DNA from: Pyrus communis
Lineage: Eukaryota; Streptophyta; Magnoliopsida; Rosales; Rosaceae
Direction: 5' to 3'
Length of the DNA stretch: 64,000 bases
Assembly (NCBI RefSeq): GCF_963583255.1
Contig: NC_084813.1
Location: 18,729,799 to 18,793,798, forward strand
Positions 11,933-23,069 of this stretch are shown in pieces. A program made the translations under genes and the position numbers. Numbering within the stretch: position 1 is the first letter of the stretch; every line of letters begins with the position of its first letter. The notes under the pieces are model-generated. The model worked only from the letters and a program-made list of their open reading frames with translations. It made no database searches and was not told where the DNA came from.

Positions 11933-12240
11933 TGTTAAAGTTGTTAGGATTTTCTTAGCCACTAGGGTTAGACTTCCTTGTTTTCAGGTCTACTTACGTA
12001 GTTGTTAATAATTGATGTTTTTAAGGAACAAGTATTGTTGCATGTTTAGTTTAAAGTCTAGTTAAATACCACGATTCTAGGTGCTGTAAAATCATGGGCT
12101 GTTGCATTTCCATTCCATTACTTTGCAAGGTTTTAAGAAGCCATTGCTATCTTTGAATTCAATAAGAAATTCTCCCTGCAAAGCAAGTGCGTATCAAACT
12201 CCCTTTTACTCAGTCTCTTGAAGATTTTCTGGTTCTAACA
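11933..12240 (+). repeat. Copia-1 5' LTR
   Basis: A 308-bp LTR starting tgttaaagttg and ending ggttctaaca (TG...CA). Confidence 0.95.
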
Positions 12241-12242
12241 TA

Positions 12243-12255
12243 TGGTATCAGAGCC
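12243..12255 (+). other. Copia-1 primer-binding site
   Basis: tggtatcagagcc lies two bases after LTR 1 and is complementary to the 3' end of initiator-Met tRNA, the usual primer for plant Copia elements. Confidence 0.9.
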
Positions 12256-12313
12256 CCACCACGGGGCATAATCAAAAGTCTTAAAGTAAACACGATGAGA
12301 AGGGGTAACAATA

Positions 12314-13110
12314 TGGCTGGTGAAAGCAATTTTGTGCACCCAGCCATTCCTAAGTTCGATGGGCACTATGATTATTGGAGCATGCTCATGGAGAATTTTT
12401 TGGGATCCAAAGAATACTAGGGTTTGGTGGAAACTGGGATCCCTGCAACTGCAGCAGGGGTGGATCCTACAGAGGTACAGAAGAAGACAATTGAGGATCA
12501 CAGGCTAAATGATCTGAAGGCGAAAAACTATCTGTTTCAAGCCATTGATCGATCAATATTGGAGACAATCTTGAAGAAGGATACAACGTAGGATATTTGG
12601 GACTCCTTGAAGCAGAAATATCAAGGCATGGCCCAAGTTAAACGTGCACAGCTGCAAGTTCTTTGCAAAGAGTTTGAGGTGCTTCACATGAAGGTGGGAG
12701 AGTCGGTGAATGATTACTTTGCACCAACTTTCACCATTGCCAACAAGATGAAAATTCACGGAGAACAGATGGGTGATATGGTGGTCATTAAGAAGATCTT
12801 AAGGTCCATGACTCCAAAATTTGATTACATTGTGTACTTCATTGAGGTGTAAAATGATATTGACAGTTTGTCCATATACAAACTTCAAAGCAGTTTGCTA
12901 GTTCATGAACAAACGAATAAGTAGGCATATGGTGGATGAACAAGCACTGCAAGTCACGAATAAAGCTCAGCCAGGAGGATGAAGTGGGGGTCATGGCTCT
13001 TATCAAGGAAGAGGAAGAGGACGAGGCCGATTTGTGTTTAAAAAATTCACAGTTAAGTGTTACAATTGTCATGGGCTTGGCCATTTTCAATAGAAGTGCC
13101 CTAAAAAGGA
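12314..13110 (+). pseudogene. Copia-1 gag (UBN2-type) remnant
   Basis: From the ATG at 12314 the frame shows the gag-typical FDGHYDYWSMLMENFL and, further on, a YQGMAQVKRAQLQVL block. In-frame stops lie at about 12418, 12588 and 12850. A CCHC zinc knuckle (CYNCHGLGHF) is encoded around 13055-13095 but contains a stop before its last Cys. Gag would form the particle and bind RNA; this copy cannot be translated whole. Confidence 0.88.
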
Positions 13111-13111
13111 A

Positions 13112-16100
13112 ATGCAGGCAAACTTTGCTGAGACAAGTGAAGAAATACTGCTCATGGCTTATGTGGATGACAACAAAGCTAGAAGTGATTGCGTATGGTT
13201 CCTGGATTTAGGGTGCAATAACCATATGTGTAGCAAGAAAGAGATTTTCTATGATCTTAATGAAAGCTTCAAGGATTCAGTCAAACTGGGAAATGATGTA
13301 AGCTTGAAAGTACAGGGAAATGGCAAAATTCGAATGGAGATAGATAAGACCATGCACGTGATTACTGAGGTGTTCTATGTGCCAGACTTGAAGAACAACC
13401 TACTGAGCATTGGGCAACTACAAGAGAAGGGTCTTGCAGTTCTCATGCAACACGGAACTTGCAAGATCTTTCGTCCTAAGAGGGGTTTAATCATGGAAAC
13501 CGCCATGTCACACAATAGAACGTTCATTATCATTGCTCGATGTCAGTCAAAGGAACAAAGGTGCCTTGTCTCCCTTATCACAGACCAATCCCAACTTTGG
13601 CATTGTCGATATGGGCACCTAAGCTGGAATGGTCTCAAAGTTCTTTAACAAAAGAAGATGGTGGAGGGTATGCCACAATTCATAGCCCTTCTTAAAGTTT
13701 GTGAAGATTTCTTGGTGGGGAAACAATGAAGGGACTCAATCCCAAAGGAAAGCACATGGAGGGCATATGGAATTCTTCAGTTAGTACATGCCGATATTTG
13801 CGGGCCAATAAATCCAACATCAAATAGCAAAAAGCAGTATCTCATCACCTTTATAGATGACTTCAGTCGATAGACTTGGGTGTATTTTTTGGTGGAAAAG
13901 TCTGAAGCTTTTGTTGTTTTTTAAAACTACAAAGCTAGGGTTGAAAAAGAAACAGGAGCATACATAAGGGCCTTTTGCACTGATCGTGGAGGTGATTTTA
14001 CATCATAAGAATTCACTAATTTTTGTGGTGTGAATAGGATTCGAAGACAATTGACAGCTGTATACACTCCTTAGCAAAATGGAGTTGCCGAGAGGAAGAA
14101 TCAAACAATTATGAACATGGTTCAAAGCATGCTTTTTGGAAAGCACATTCCAAAAATTTTTAGCATGAAGCAGTTAACTGGACTGTGCATATTCTTAATA
14201 GAAGCCCCACACTTGTCGTGAGAAGCAAGAGACCAGAAGAGGCATGGAATGGAGTCAAATCATCAGTGAGTCATTTTAGAGTTTTTGGATGTATCTCTCA
14301 CGTCCATATACCTGATAACAGAAGAATAAAGCTTGACAACAAGAGTCTGAAATGCATATTCTTTAGGGTGATTGACGAGTTGAAAGCTTACAGATTATTT
14401 GACCCGATTTCTTAAAAAATAATTGTGAGCTGAGATGTTGTTTTTGAATAAGATCAAAGTTGGGATTGGGAGGCTTGTTATAAGAAAGCCATTGTGGCTA
14501 ACCTTGAGTGAGAAACAGATGAAGGAGAGGGTACAAAAGTTAGTGACAATGAGGAGGAATCGGAAGCTAGCAGCACTGAAGAAACGGATCATGGTGTTGC
14601 CCAAGAAGAATCGTCCCATGACGAGACTGATGAAAACTCACCTCATGAGGCATGGACATGAAGACCACTAACATGGATGAGAGACTATGAGAGTGGGCAA
14701 GGTCTTTCTGAGGAAGAAGACTTAAACATTGCTTACTTGGCTTTGTTCACTGACAGTGATACTATATTCTATGAAGATGCAGTAAAGAATAAGAAATGGA
14801 GGCAAGCCATGAACTCAGAGATCGAGGCAATAGAAAGAAATGATACGTGTGAGCTTACAAAGTTACCACTTGGCAACAAAGTTATTAGGGTGAAGTGGGT
14901 TTACAAGACAAAACTCAATGAGAATGGAGAAGTAGATAAGTACAAGGCGTGACTCGTTGCAAAAGGGTACAGTCAAAAGTATGGAGTAAACTACGCTGAG
15001 GTATTTGCACCTATGGCTAGGCTAGACACCATTCGAGTTGTGATTTTGCTTGCTGCTTAGAAAGGTTGGATGATCTATCAATTAGACGTCAAGTCTGCTG
15101 TTTTATATGGAGAGATAAATGAAGAAGTTTTTGTGACTCAAACTCCTGGCTATGAGAAAACGGGACATGAACACAAAGTGTACAAGCCTAAGAAAGCCTT
15201 GTACGGTCTTAAACAAGCTCCTCGAGCTTGGTACAGCCGTATAGAGACTTATTTTGCCAATGAAGGTTTCAAGAAGTGTCCATATGAACATACTTTGTTC
15301 ATCAAAACAGTGGATAGAGGTAAAGTTTTGATTGTTTGTCTTTATGTTGATGATCTCATATTTATTGGAAATGATGAAGTTATGTTCAAAGATTTCAAAC
15401 AGTCCATGATGATTGAATTTGATATGACTGATCTCAGAAAGATGAAGTATTTTCTTCATATTGAGGTGTTGCAAAGGCCAGATGGTGTTTTCATTGGGCA
15501 ATGAAAATGTGCATAGGAGGTGCTTGACAGGTTCAATATGGATCAATGCAATCTGGTGAATAATCTAGTAGTTCCTTGGTTTAAACTCATGAAGGACGAA
15601 CATGGAGTAAGGGTAGACAGTACACTCTACAAACAAATTGTAGGAAGCTTTATGTATCTAACTGCTACATGTCCTGATATTACATTTATAGTTAGTTTGA
15701 TCAGTAGGTACATAGAACCTCCTACTAAGATGCATCTACAGGCGGCAAAAAGAGTATTAAGGTATGTGAAGGGAACTATTGGCTTCGGGGTGTTTTACAA
15801 GAAGGAAGGAAATCAGGAGCTTCTGGGTTACACAGATAGTGATTACGCAGGTGGTCAGGATAATAGAAAGAGCACTTCGGGATATGTCTTTCTGATGAGT
15901 TCAGGTGCTGTGTCCTAGTCTTCGAAGAAACAGCCAATGGTCACTTTTTCCACCACTGAGGTTGAGTTTATTTATGTAGCATCTAGTGCTTGTCAAATTG
16001 TCTGGTTAAGGAGAATTTTAAAGGAACTTTGTCATGATCAATACAAATCTACAATGTTATATTGTGACAACGTATCAACTATCAAACTCTCAAAGAATCC

Positions 16101-16260
16101 AGTCTTGCATGGTCGTAGCAAACACATTGATGTTCGCTTTCACTTTCTTCGTGATCTTATGAAGGAGGAAATTGTGGAGTTGGTTCAGTGTTCAACACAG
16201 GAGCAAGTCGCAGATATTCTTACAAAGCCTTTGAAGCTTGATGTTTTCTTGAAGCTGTGA
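13112..16260 (+). pseudogene. Copia-1 pol remnant
   Basis: Domains in order: protease near 13196 (WFLDLGCNNHM, with the catalytic DSG altered to DLG); integrase zinc-binding region near 13590-13640 (LWHCRYGHLSW); integrase core about 13780-14110 (VHADICGP, FIDDFSR); reverse transcriptase about 14890-15520 with YVDD at 15344-15355 and KKALYGLKQAPRAWY upstream; RNase H about 15830-16260 (KSTSGYVF, ADILTKPL). Stops and frameshifts occur throughout, for example at about 13646, 14413, 14950, 15058, 15502 and 15916. The altered protease site alone would inactivate it. Confidence 0.93.
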
Positions 16261-16319
16261 GGTTTGCCGGGTGTTTGTTCTTATCCAACAATAAATTGAA
16301 TGACAATGGCATTCAGTTT

Positions 16320-16328
16320 AAGGGAGGA
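16320..16328 (+). other. Copia-1 polypurine tract
   Basis: aagggagga directly precedes LTR 2, the expected position for the plus-strand primer. Confidence 0.85.
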
Positions 16329-16615
16329 TGTTAAAGTTGTTAGGATTTTCTTGGCCACTAGGGTTAGACTTCCTTGTTTTCAGGTCTACTTACGTAGTTG
16401 TTAATAATTCCTGTTTTTAAGGAACAAGTATTGTTGCATGTTTAGTTTAAAGTCTAGTCAAATACCAAGAGTCCAGGTGTTGTAAAATAGTGGGTTGTTG
16501 CATTTCCATTCAGTTACTCTACAAGGCTTTAAGAAGCCATTAAATTCTCCCTGCAAAACAAGTGCGTATCAAACTCCCTTTTACTCAGTCTCTTGTAGAT
16601 TTTTTGGTTCTAAGA
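16329..16615 (+). repeat. Copia-1 3' LTR
   Basis: A 287-bp LTR starting tgttaaagttg and ending ggttctaaga; the terminal CA has become GA. It is shorter than the 5' copy mainly by one deletion of about 21 bp. Confidence 0.95.
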
Positions 16616-17000
16616 TCCCCCACCCAGGATAATCCCCAACACACTCTACAAATTAGCACAAACAAAATTCCCAAAATTTCAATCCAAACAAGAACACATT
16701 ATGCGAATGCATAGAAACAAAAGCACCAAATACGATCGGGAGGGAGAGAAATGAAACACTTAACTAGCTCGCATTAGGATCAAGACATGTTTGGGAGTTC
16801 TTGGAATCGGAAACAGCCTTCAGAGAGACAACCAGCAGCGGGACTCTATGGGTGAGGCATTTCCTCATACAAATGCTAAGGGTGGGGATTTTGGTTCCGT
16901 AGAGATGAGAGCCGCTAAAGGAGAGGCGGCTGGTGTTTTCGGTCTGCTTCAAGTTCGGCAACACCGACATTCACTTCGTGAGCACTCCGCTCACTGCCAT

Positions 17001-18423
17001 TGAAGAGAACGCAATGTAACAAGAAATTTTGAGAGAGGGAAAATTTTTAGTTGTGATAAGAATATGGGTGGTATACCACATGTTTTTATGTAAGTGGTGA
17101 GAAATTTTATTTTTTAAGTTATTAATTTTTTAACACACATATCTCATCATTTATATAGCAACACGTAGTATACCGTTCCGTGTGACAGTGTTTCAGACAG
17201 TTGCAGAGGGAGACAGTGGAGTGTTTGGGACCGGCAGCTGAGATTTGATGATATTTCGGGATGCGGTTGCCCTTCACATTTTAGGGTTAATTACGCAACC
17301 CAACGGCAAATCTGAGAGGATGGCAGAAAGGGTATTGTGGACTTTTTATAACATGTTAATCGTAGTTATTTGACGGAAGGAAAGGAGCACCAAAAAATCT
17401 GCAGAAATCGCGAGTATTTAAACAAGTGGACGTCATTAAACGTCAGTTATCCGTGGATGCATCAATGGAAGAGTGACATGTGGCATTTTGGGTTTTGGCC
17501 TAAAATTTTGTGTCACATGTCACCACTTTTGTTAACCACCGTCTACTTTTTGTTAACCACCATCTAATGTATCTTTGTTGACAATATTTGCTAGGAGTTG
17601 TGATTGGTTGGTAGCATATATTAATTTACGGTGATGGATATTGAAGATATACCGTGTTTGATATGGTATAAATATTTGATCCATGTTAACTAAATAGGTT
17701 TACTTTTGATTATATAATATGTTGTATGTTTTGAGATTGACTTACACTTGGTGTCTTTGCTGTGGTAAATATTTCATATCAATAATCCGTTATGATGAAA
17801 CAAAGTTATACACATGAAAATGCGTTATTAGTAACTGAGGAAAGTGGCGGTCTCGTCTTGCTAGCTTGGAGAGAGGAAGTCTCGAAACCGCATCTTCTAG
17901 CCAAATAGGGAGCGATCACTCAATAACGAACACTAGCATGTGCGAAACAATATTTTCTCTTAGAGACGTTATATTCACACCCTTCAAATTACTTCCCCCA
18001 TATCCTTTTAATTTTTTAATATTTTTTTATCAAGTACTATTGGTGTGTAGAATATCAAAAAATATTAAATAAAAGTAAAAAAGTATGAGGAAGTCATTTG
18101 AGGATATATGAATATAATCTCTCATTCTCTTATCACTATAAAGAGTTGTTGGAATTCCAAAAAGGGGTGTGTGGATCCACACACCCCTTTTTATTTCTCA
18201 CACATCTCTTGTTAATTTATGTTATTTGATATTCTTCCATTCATCTGATTTGACACATCCCTTTTTACTTCTCACACACCTCTTGTTAATTTATGTTATT
18301 TGATATTCTTCAATTCATCTGATTCGACAACCGAAACTTAGAAGAGTGTGTGAAAAGTAAAAAGAAGTGTGTGAATATCATATCCCTTCCAAAAATAATC
18401 ATTTTCCACTCCTCTTCATAGTC

Positions 18424-18454
<31 letters not shown>

Positions 18455-18457
18455 ACA

Positions 18458-18494
<37 letters not shown>

Positions 18495-18724
18495 CACAAA
18501 AATTACTATTTTGAAGCTCTGATCATGGGCGGAGCTACTATGAGCTTAGGAGGGGCAGATACCCCCACTCAGATTTTTGTTTTTTTTTTTTTTTGATTAT
18601 AAATAATTATACAATTTTGCATCACAACGACCACCCTAATTAAACTACAATTGAAAAAATGGGTAGACAATTAAAATAATGAGGATGTCTCATTCACACA
18701 AATCTCTGGGTTCGTTCTGGCTCT
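17001..18724. other. Intergenic spacer with MITE-like repeats
   Basis: No gene is seen. The first part is the former 5' flank of the AGPase pseudogene. About 17060-17185 (ttttatgtaagtggt, then ttttttaacacacat) matches a block at about 35905-36020 that is specific to duplication unit B, so it is a dispersed MITE-like repeat. At about 18155-18390 a palindrome (gtgtgtggatccacacac) precedes two tandem copies of a unit of about 69 bp. A poly-A run (18424-18450) and an (AT)n tract (18462-18491) follow. Confidence 0.5.
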
Positions 18725-19308
18725 AATAGTGATAGAATTTTTTTATTACTATATGTTCACAAGTATCCATTTTGACATACAGATAACAAAGGAAAAGAAA
18801 TATGGAGAGAATATTCGATCACCAAACCAATGAGTGGGGAAAGGGGCGGATCTATGATGGCAAGGGTGACTGGGGATTGACAAGTTGGGGGAAAAAAATG
18901 AAATACTACCATTGGCTAAGTTCCAAATTGTTATGACACCAACAATTCGTATAGTCATGAGTAATATATAAATATTGTTTTACAAAGTGCAAGTTGTTGC
19001 TTTGCAGTTTGCAGTGGACATGTCACATATTTACTTCCCAGCCATTTTACCGACATCTAAACGTAGATATTCTTGTATTACCAACTTTTCTATTTTTTTT
19101 TATCACCAAGACAATTTTCATTACAATAAAAAATTAGTACTAGGTCCAAAAAGAACCGAATAAACAACTATAGAGAAAATAAAAGCCCAAGCAAAATGAG
19201 AGCAACAATCCAAGATAGAATGGGAGACCCACACAAGCTTAGGCTTGAAGGCCGCAGAAAACAAAGAATCAAAAACCCAATCAACACCAGCAAAGACCAT
19301 CGATGCTG

Positions 19309-19541
19309 TCACATCCTCGGAGGAAGCCAAACTCCTAACTGAGAAAGACACTAGATTCAAGTTCTGTTCACGAACCTCTACAAATATATACAAACAAAGT
19401 AACATATGGGAAAAAGGTTAGCATGCCGCTATCACATCCTTGGAGGAAGCCGAACTCCAAACCGAAAAAGACACTAGATCCAAGTCCCCTTCACGAACTC
19501 CTACAAATATATACAAACAAAGTAACATATGGGAAAAAGGT
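19309..19541. repeat. Tandem duplication, period about 123 bp
   Basis: The phrase tcacatcct, ggaggaagcc, through to the atatacaaacaaagtaac block occurs twice, starting at 19309 and 19432. Confidence 0.8.
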
Positions 19542-19984
19542 GAGGTTAAGGGGTATGTAAAATACCCAACGACCTCGATGGGAATTCGACATGCTGGTTG
19601 GGGGAGGGGAAGTGAGGGAATGAAGTGAATCTGATATCTAGTTTCTGAACAGAGCTCGCCGATCCGAGCACATGGGGGATGGGGATGCAATATCACAACT
19701 AGGGAGGAGGGGGAAGGGAAATTAAAAGACAGAAAGCAGTAAAACCAGGCGAAAAATGCTGGATGAAGGACATGAATCCCAGGATAGTTGAGACTCGGCT
19801 CAAGGAAAACTGAGATTAAACTCAAGGGAGAATCGAGAATTAAAAAGGAAGGGAGAAAACTGGAAAAGAAGGTGAAGGAAGAGAAGAAAGGAAGCAGGGA
19901 GGGTGAAGGAGAGATGAGAGAGGAGGAAAAGAAGGAGCGAGCAAATGAGAGAAAACCTGAGAAAACTCTGGAGGAAATGATGAA

Positions 19985-21460
19985 TAGATTTTATATTATA
20001 TATTTAACTCTATTCTTAGTTTATTTTGGTTATTATTTTGGAAGAATTTTGATACTTTGAGTTATATTTTCAATATAGGACTTTCGACTTCCTATGGAGC
20101 AAAACATAATCAAATGGATGAATTTTGGAGTAGTTCTAATTGAAGGACGTTCATGAGTCACTTAGCTTGATCGTGTCAAAATATCAGATTTTTCCACCAA
20201 ATGGTTATTTTCTGGCGATAGAATAAAGGAGCAGTGCGCGGTGCTGGAAAAGTGACGTTTTGAGCTTAATTGCAAGTTTTAGAGCCCAAGACGACCTATT
20301 TTGGATTCGGCCCCTCATGGAGATGTGTTCAGAACGTAAGTTTTGGAGCACAAGCTGTCATGGGCCGGATTTGGAGGATACTTGAGGTTAAAAAGTGGCT
20401 AGACAGTTCCCTTATAGATTCTCCTAGCTTAATTAGGACTTTATTTTATAGTATAGTATATTTTATTATTATTTGGTTTCCTAGTTGGAACAAAAGACTT
20501 TATTAGGCATTATGCGATAGCTGATGAGAGGGATATAAGGTTTGGCCGCCCCTAGTCTTTTTCTACTCTATTCTTTTATACGAGTTTGGAGATAGGAAAT
20601 TGGCTAGGGTTCTTGAAGATTTTCAGACTTATACTTTAAGGTATTTTCAATCATTTTCTTCATAATAATATATTCTATTATTTTAATTATGAATATGCGT
20701 AACTAATTTGTTCTGTTTTGCTAGGGCAGCGCCTTGAGCCTTAGCATGAATATGTAATTTTTATTTGATTGCTTATGATTGATTGCATGCATGCTTTGAA
20801 TTATTGATCATTGTGCTTAAACTATCTAATTGTTTTAATGCTTGATCACGATTAGGATCCTTGAGAAGTAATTTGATGCAATTTTAGTTGGAAGGTTCCT
20901 GAAATTGACGCTGACTTCTTGTTGTTTGATAATTGTAATTTCACTTGAGATGAACACCATGTCTTAAGGGTTGCATGGTTTTTCAAATGGTTTTCACAAA
21001 ACATAATAAGTCTCTCATGTTTATATTTGATTCGAAAGTCCGAACGCATTGCATGTTAGATATACGTTTTATGTTGGAGGTTTCAAGTAGAATATATATT
21101 AAGAAAATCTAACCTTCAAAGTAGCATGTGTAGATCATAAGTAATTGGTAAAAATACATAGGATTGCTAGGTGATAGTTGAACCCTAGTGCTTTTATAAA
21201 TTGGTATTTAAAAACTCTTTTCTTTTATCGTTTTAATTTTGGTTGAATTTATTACTTGGTTTTTAATTAAATTTTTTTTTTTAATATTACTCAAATTCAA
21301 AATCTCCTTTCTCAATTTTTAGTTTTAGTAGTTAATTAGGAAGTGTTTTTACATAAATTGTTTAAATAGTCATTGTGGAGAACGACCTTGCATGAACATC
21401 TATACTACAACATCCTTGTACTCTTGCAAGTATTTGTGTGATTTTAACCTTCTTTCCGTA
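19985..21460. mobile_element. LTR-like sequence (probable degenerate solo LTR)
   Basis: An AT-rich block of about 1.5 kb without coding capacity, ending in gagaacgaccttgcatgaac and cttgcaagtatttgtgtgat. That closing text resembles the 3' part of long plant LTRs and is similar in style to the 55.86-57.4 kb block. It is flanked by a direct repeat of about 185 bp rather than a short target duplication. Ends and superfamily are not resolved. Confidence 0.35.
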
Positions 21461-22279
21461 GGTTAAACTCAGGGGAGAACCGAGAATTAAAAAGAAAAGG
21501 AGAAAACTGGAAAAAAAAAGGTGAAGGAAGAGGAGAATGGAAGCAGGGAGGGTGAAGAAGAGATGACAAATGAGAGGGAAGGAAAAGAGGGAGCGAGCAA
21601 ATGAGAGAAAACCTGAGAAAACTCTAGAGGAAACAGAGAAGAGAGAAGAGAGAGGAAAAGAAGAAAGGAAGGGTGGATGCCTTTGGCACCCAAGCCAAAG
21701 GCTAGGGCTGGTGGCAAAAGAAGCTTAAATTGTCTTTAAGAGGAGAAAATGGAAGACTTTTGTATAACTTTTCCACTCAAATTGCAAAAACAGGTATATC
21801 ATTTAAGTCCCTATACAGTCCTTGTATGTGAGTACATATACCAAGTATCTGGTGAGTCTTTATACTTTAGGGACTCACTTTCCGATTCATTTTGTCCTTG
21901 TATTTGTTTTATACTCATTTTATATGGTCGTTATCCCTATTTAGAGACTCCACTAGAGATACTCAAAATTAAAAAAATGGTTTGCCTCCTTCCAAGCACA
22001 TAAACCAAGCAGTCTCAAACCTTCAGCCTCTAGCATAAGATAATATGATAAAAATTATAAAATTTTATCCAACATTCCTTGTGCATGGCTTTGTTATTTT
22101 TTTGCAAACGATTTTATTTACTTAATCTGAATTTCAGCACAAAATAGTCGATAATGTATATCCTGCCATAGAAATAAAGACAGGGCCAGGTCAACCAGAT
22201 CCCATGCCAAATCATCCGACTGTAGCTTAACAGCCAAATCCTAAATTATGTTACTTTTGTGTTAAAACTGGTCAATGTA

Positions 22280-22986
22280 TAGGGGTGGAAAAAATTCCCG
22301 AAATTTCCGAACCGAACCGAAAAAATCCCGATCCCAAACCAAAAATTTCCCAAACCGAAATTCCCGAACTTTTTGGGATGCTATCCCGAATCGATCCCAA
22401 AATTTCGGTATGGGATTCGGGATTGGCTTCTCGATATTTTGGGAATCCCATACCGAACCGAAAATATATAATATTAATTATTATATATATATATATATAT
22501 TTATACATATATATTATTCTTTTATAATTGATGCTAGTAGTTTCTAATTCATGCTCTGCAACCTGGAATGCCCTTGATATTCATGTGGATTTTATTATTG
22601 CTGCTGCTATGGCTGATAATTTCAGAAGGCTTGATTCTTTTGTCTCTCAATAGATTGCAAAAAGGGTTTAATTAATTTGAATTTTGATTCTGATAAAAAC
22701 AGTCAGGCATGCCAGTGTTCAATTAAATGGTAGTGTGAATGAAATGAAATTCCTAGTTCATGAATGTGTTCTTGAATTATATATTTGAAGAACAATTCAT
22801 AATTTCATATTTCAAATTGGGTTTCCCGATTTGTCCCAAAATCCCGAAAATATTTCGGGATTTCCGAAATTTGGGATTCCCGAAAATTTGGTTTAGGATT
22901 GGTCTTCAAATTCCCGTCCCGAAAAATTTCGATTTGGGATTCGGGATACTAGTTTCGGTATGGTATCCCATACCGAACCACCCCTA
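22280..22986. mobile_element. Non-autonomous hAT element
   Basis: Termini taggggtgg and ccacccctа-type complement (right end ccacccct a) form short inverted repeats, flanked by a perfect 8-bp duplication tcaatgta (22272-22279 and 22987-22994), as expected for hAT. The interior is dominated by palindromic ttcggtatggg and cccgaa motifs around an AT tract and encodes no transposase. Short open frames reading across it are by-products of this repetitive text. Confidence 0.9.
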
Positions 22987-23069
22987 TCAATGTATATGAA
23001 GTTATGAACTAATGAGTCCACGATCGACCAACCCATTATTGTAACCAACAAATGTGAAAAACATTCACA

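Larger units (their letters stand above)
11933..16615 (+). mobile_element. Ty1/Copia LTR retrotransposon, degenerate, inside AGPase exon 2
   Basis: Two LTRs (11933-12240, 16329-16615) flank a gag-pol region with the Copia order gag, protease, integrase, reverse transcriptase, RNase H. The element is flanked by the duplication tcccc (11928-11932 and 16616-16620), which falls within the GILGGG-coding stretch of AGPase exon 2, and it lies antisense to that gene. The primer-binding site follows LTR 1 and a polypurine tract precedes LTR 2. Many stops and small indels interrupt gag-pol, so it is not autonomous. The LTRs differ by scattered substitutions and a deletion of about 21 bp in the 3' copy, so the insertion is not recent. 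Confidence 0.96.
6974..17000 (-). pseudogene. APS1-like: ADP-glucose pyrophosphorylase small subunit pseudogene
   Basis: The parent gene makes the catalytic small subunit of plastid ADP-glucose pyrophosphorylase, the committed step of starch synthesis. All nine exons can be followed on the minus strand: 17000-16763 (transit peptide, KAVSDSKNSQTCLDP), 16645-16616 continuing at 11932-11661 (SVLGIILGGG, then [14 protein letters not shown]), 11565-11335 ([14 protein letters not shown]), 11193-11014 (VDTTILGLDDERAKEMP), 10746-10636, 10516-10404 (SVIGEGCVIK), 10219-10121 (NCKIHHSVVGL), 7322-7211 (AAKGSVPIGIG) and 7090-6974 (ETDGYFIKSGIVTVIKDAL, stop). Retained introns show it is not a processed copy. 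Damage: in-frame stops in exons 1, 2 (two), 4 (two) and 5; a 1-base insertion in exon 6; a small deletion in exon 8; two codon-block deletions in exon 3; a Copia element in exon 2 and a PIF/Harbinger element in intron 7. Confidence 0.95.
19100..21745. mobile_element. Unit A-specific compound insertion
   Basis: Unit B is continuous across this point (about 36270), so about 2.65 kb has been inserted in unit A or lost from unit B. The insert contains a 123-bp-period tandem duplication (19309-19541), a purine-rich block present twice in direct orientation (about 19790-19980 and 21465-21650), and between the copies an LTR-like block (about 19985-21460). The part at 19390-19830 has an inverted relative at 35400-35728. 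No coding domain is recognised; the purine-rich block yields only low-complexity Lys/Glu-rich frames. Confidence 0.55.

Noticed and set aside
19788..20060. Lys/Glu-rich 90-codon frame
   Set aside because: It comes from a purine-rich repeat also present at 21465-21650, where the frame is not kept.
22272..22999. Open frames rich in Pro/Lys/Asn around 22.3 and 22.8 kb
   Set aside because: They read the palindromic cccgaa text of the hAT element on either strand and have no coding character.
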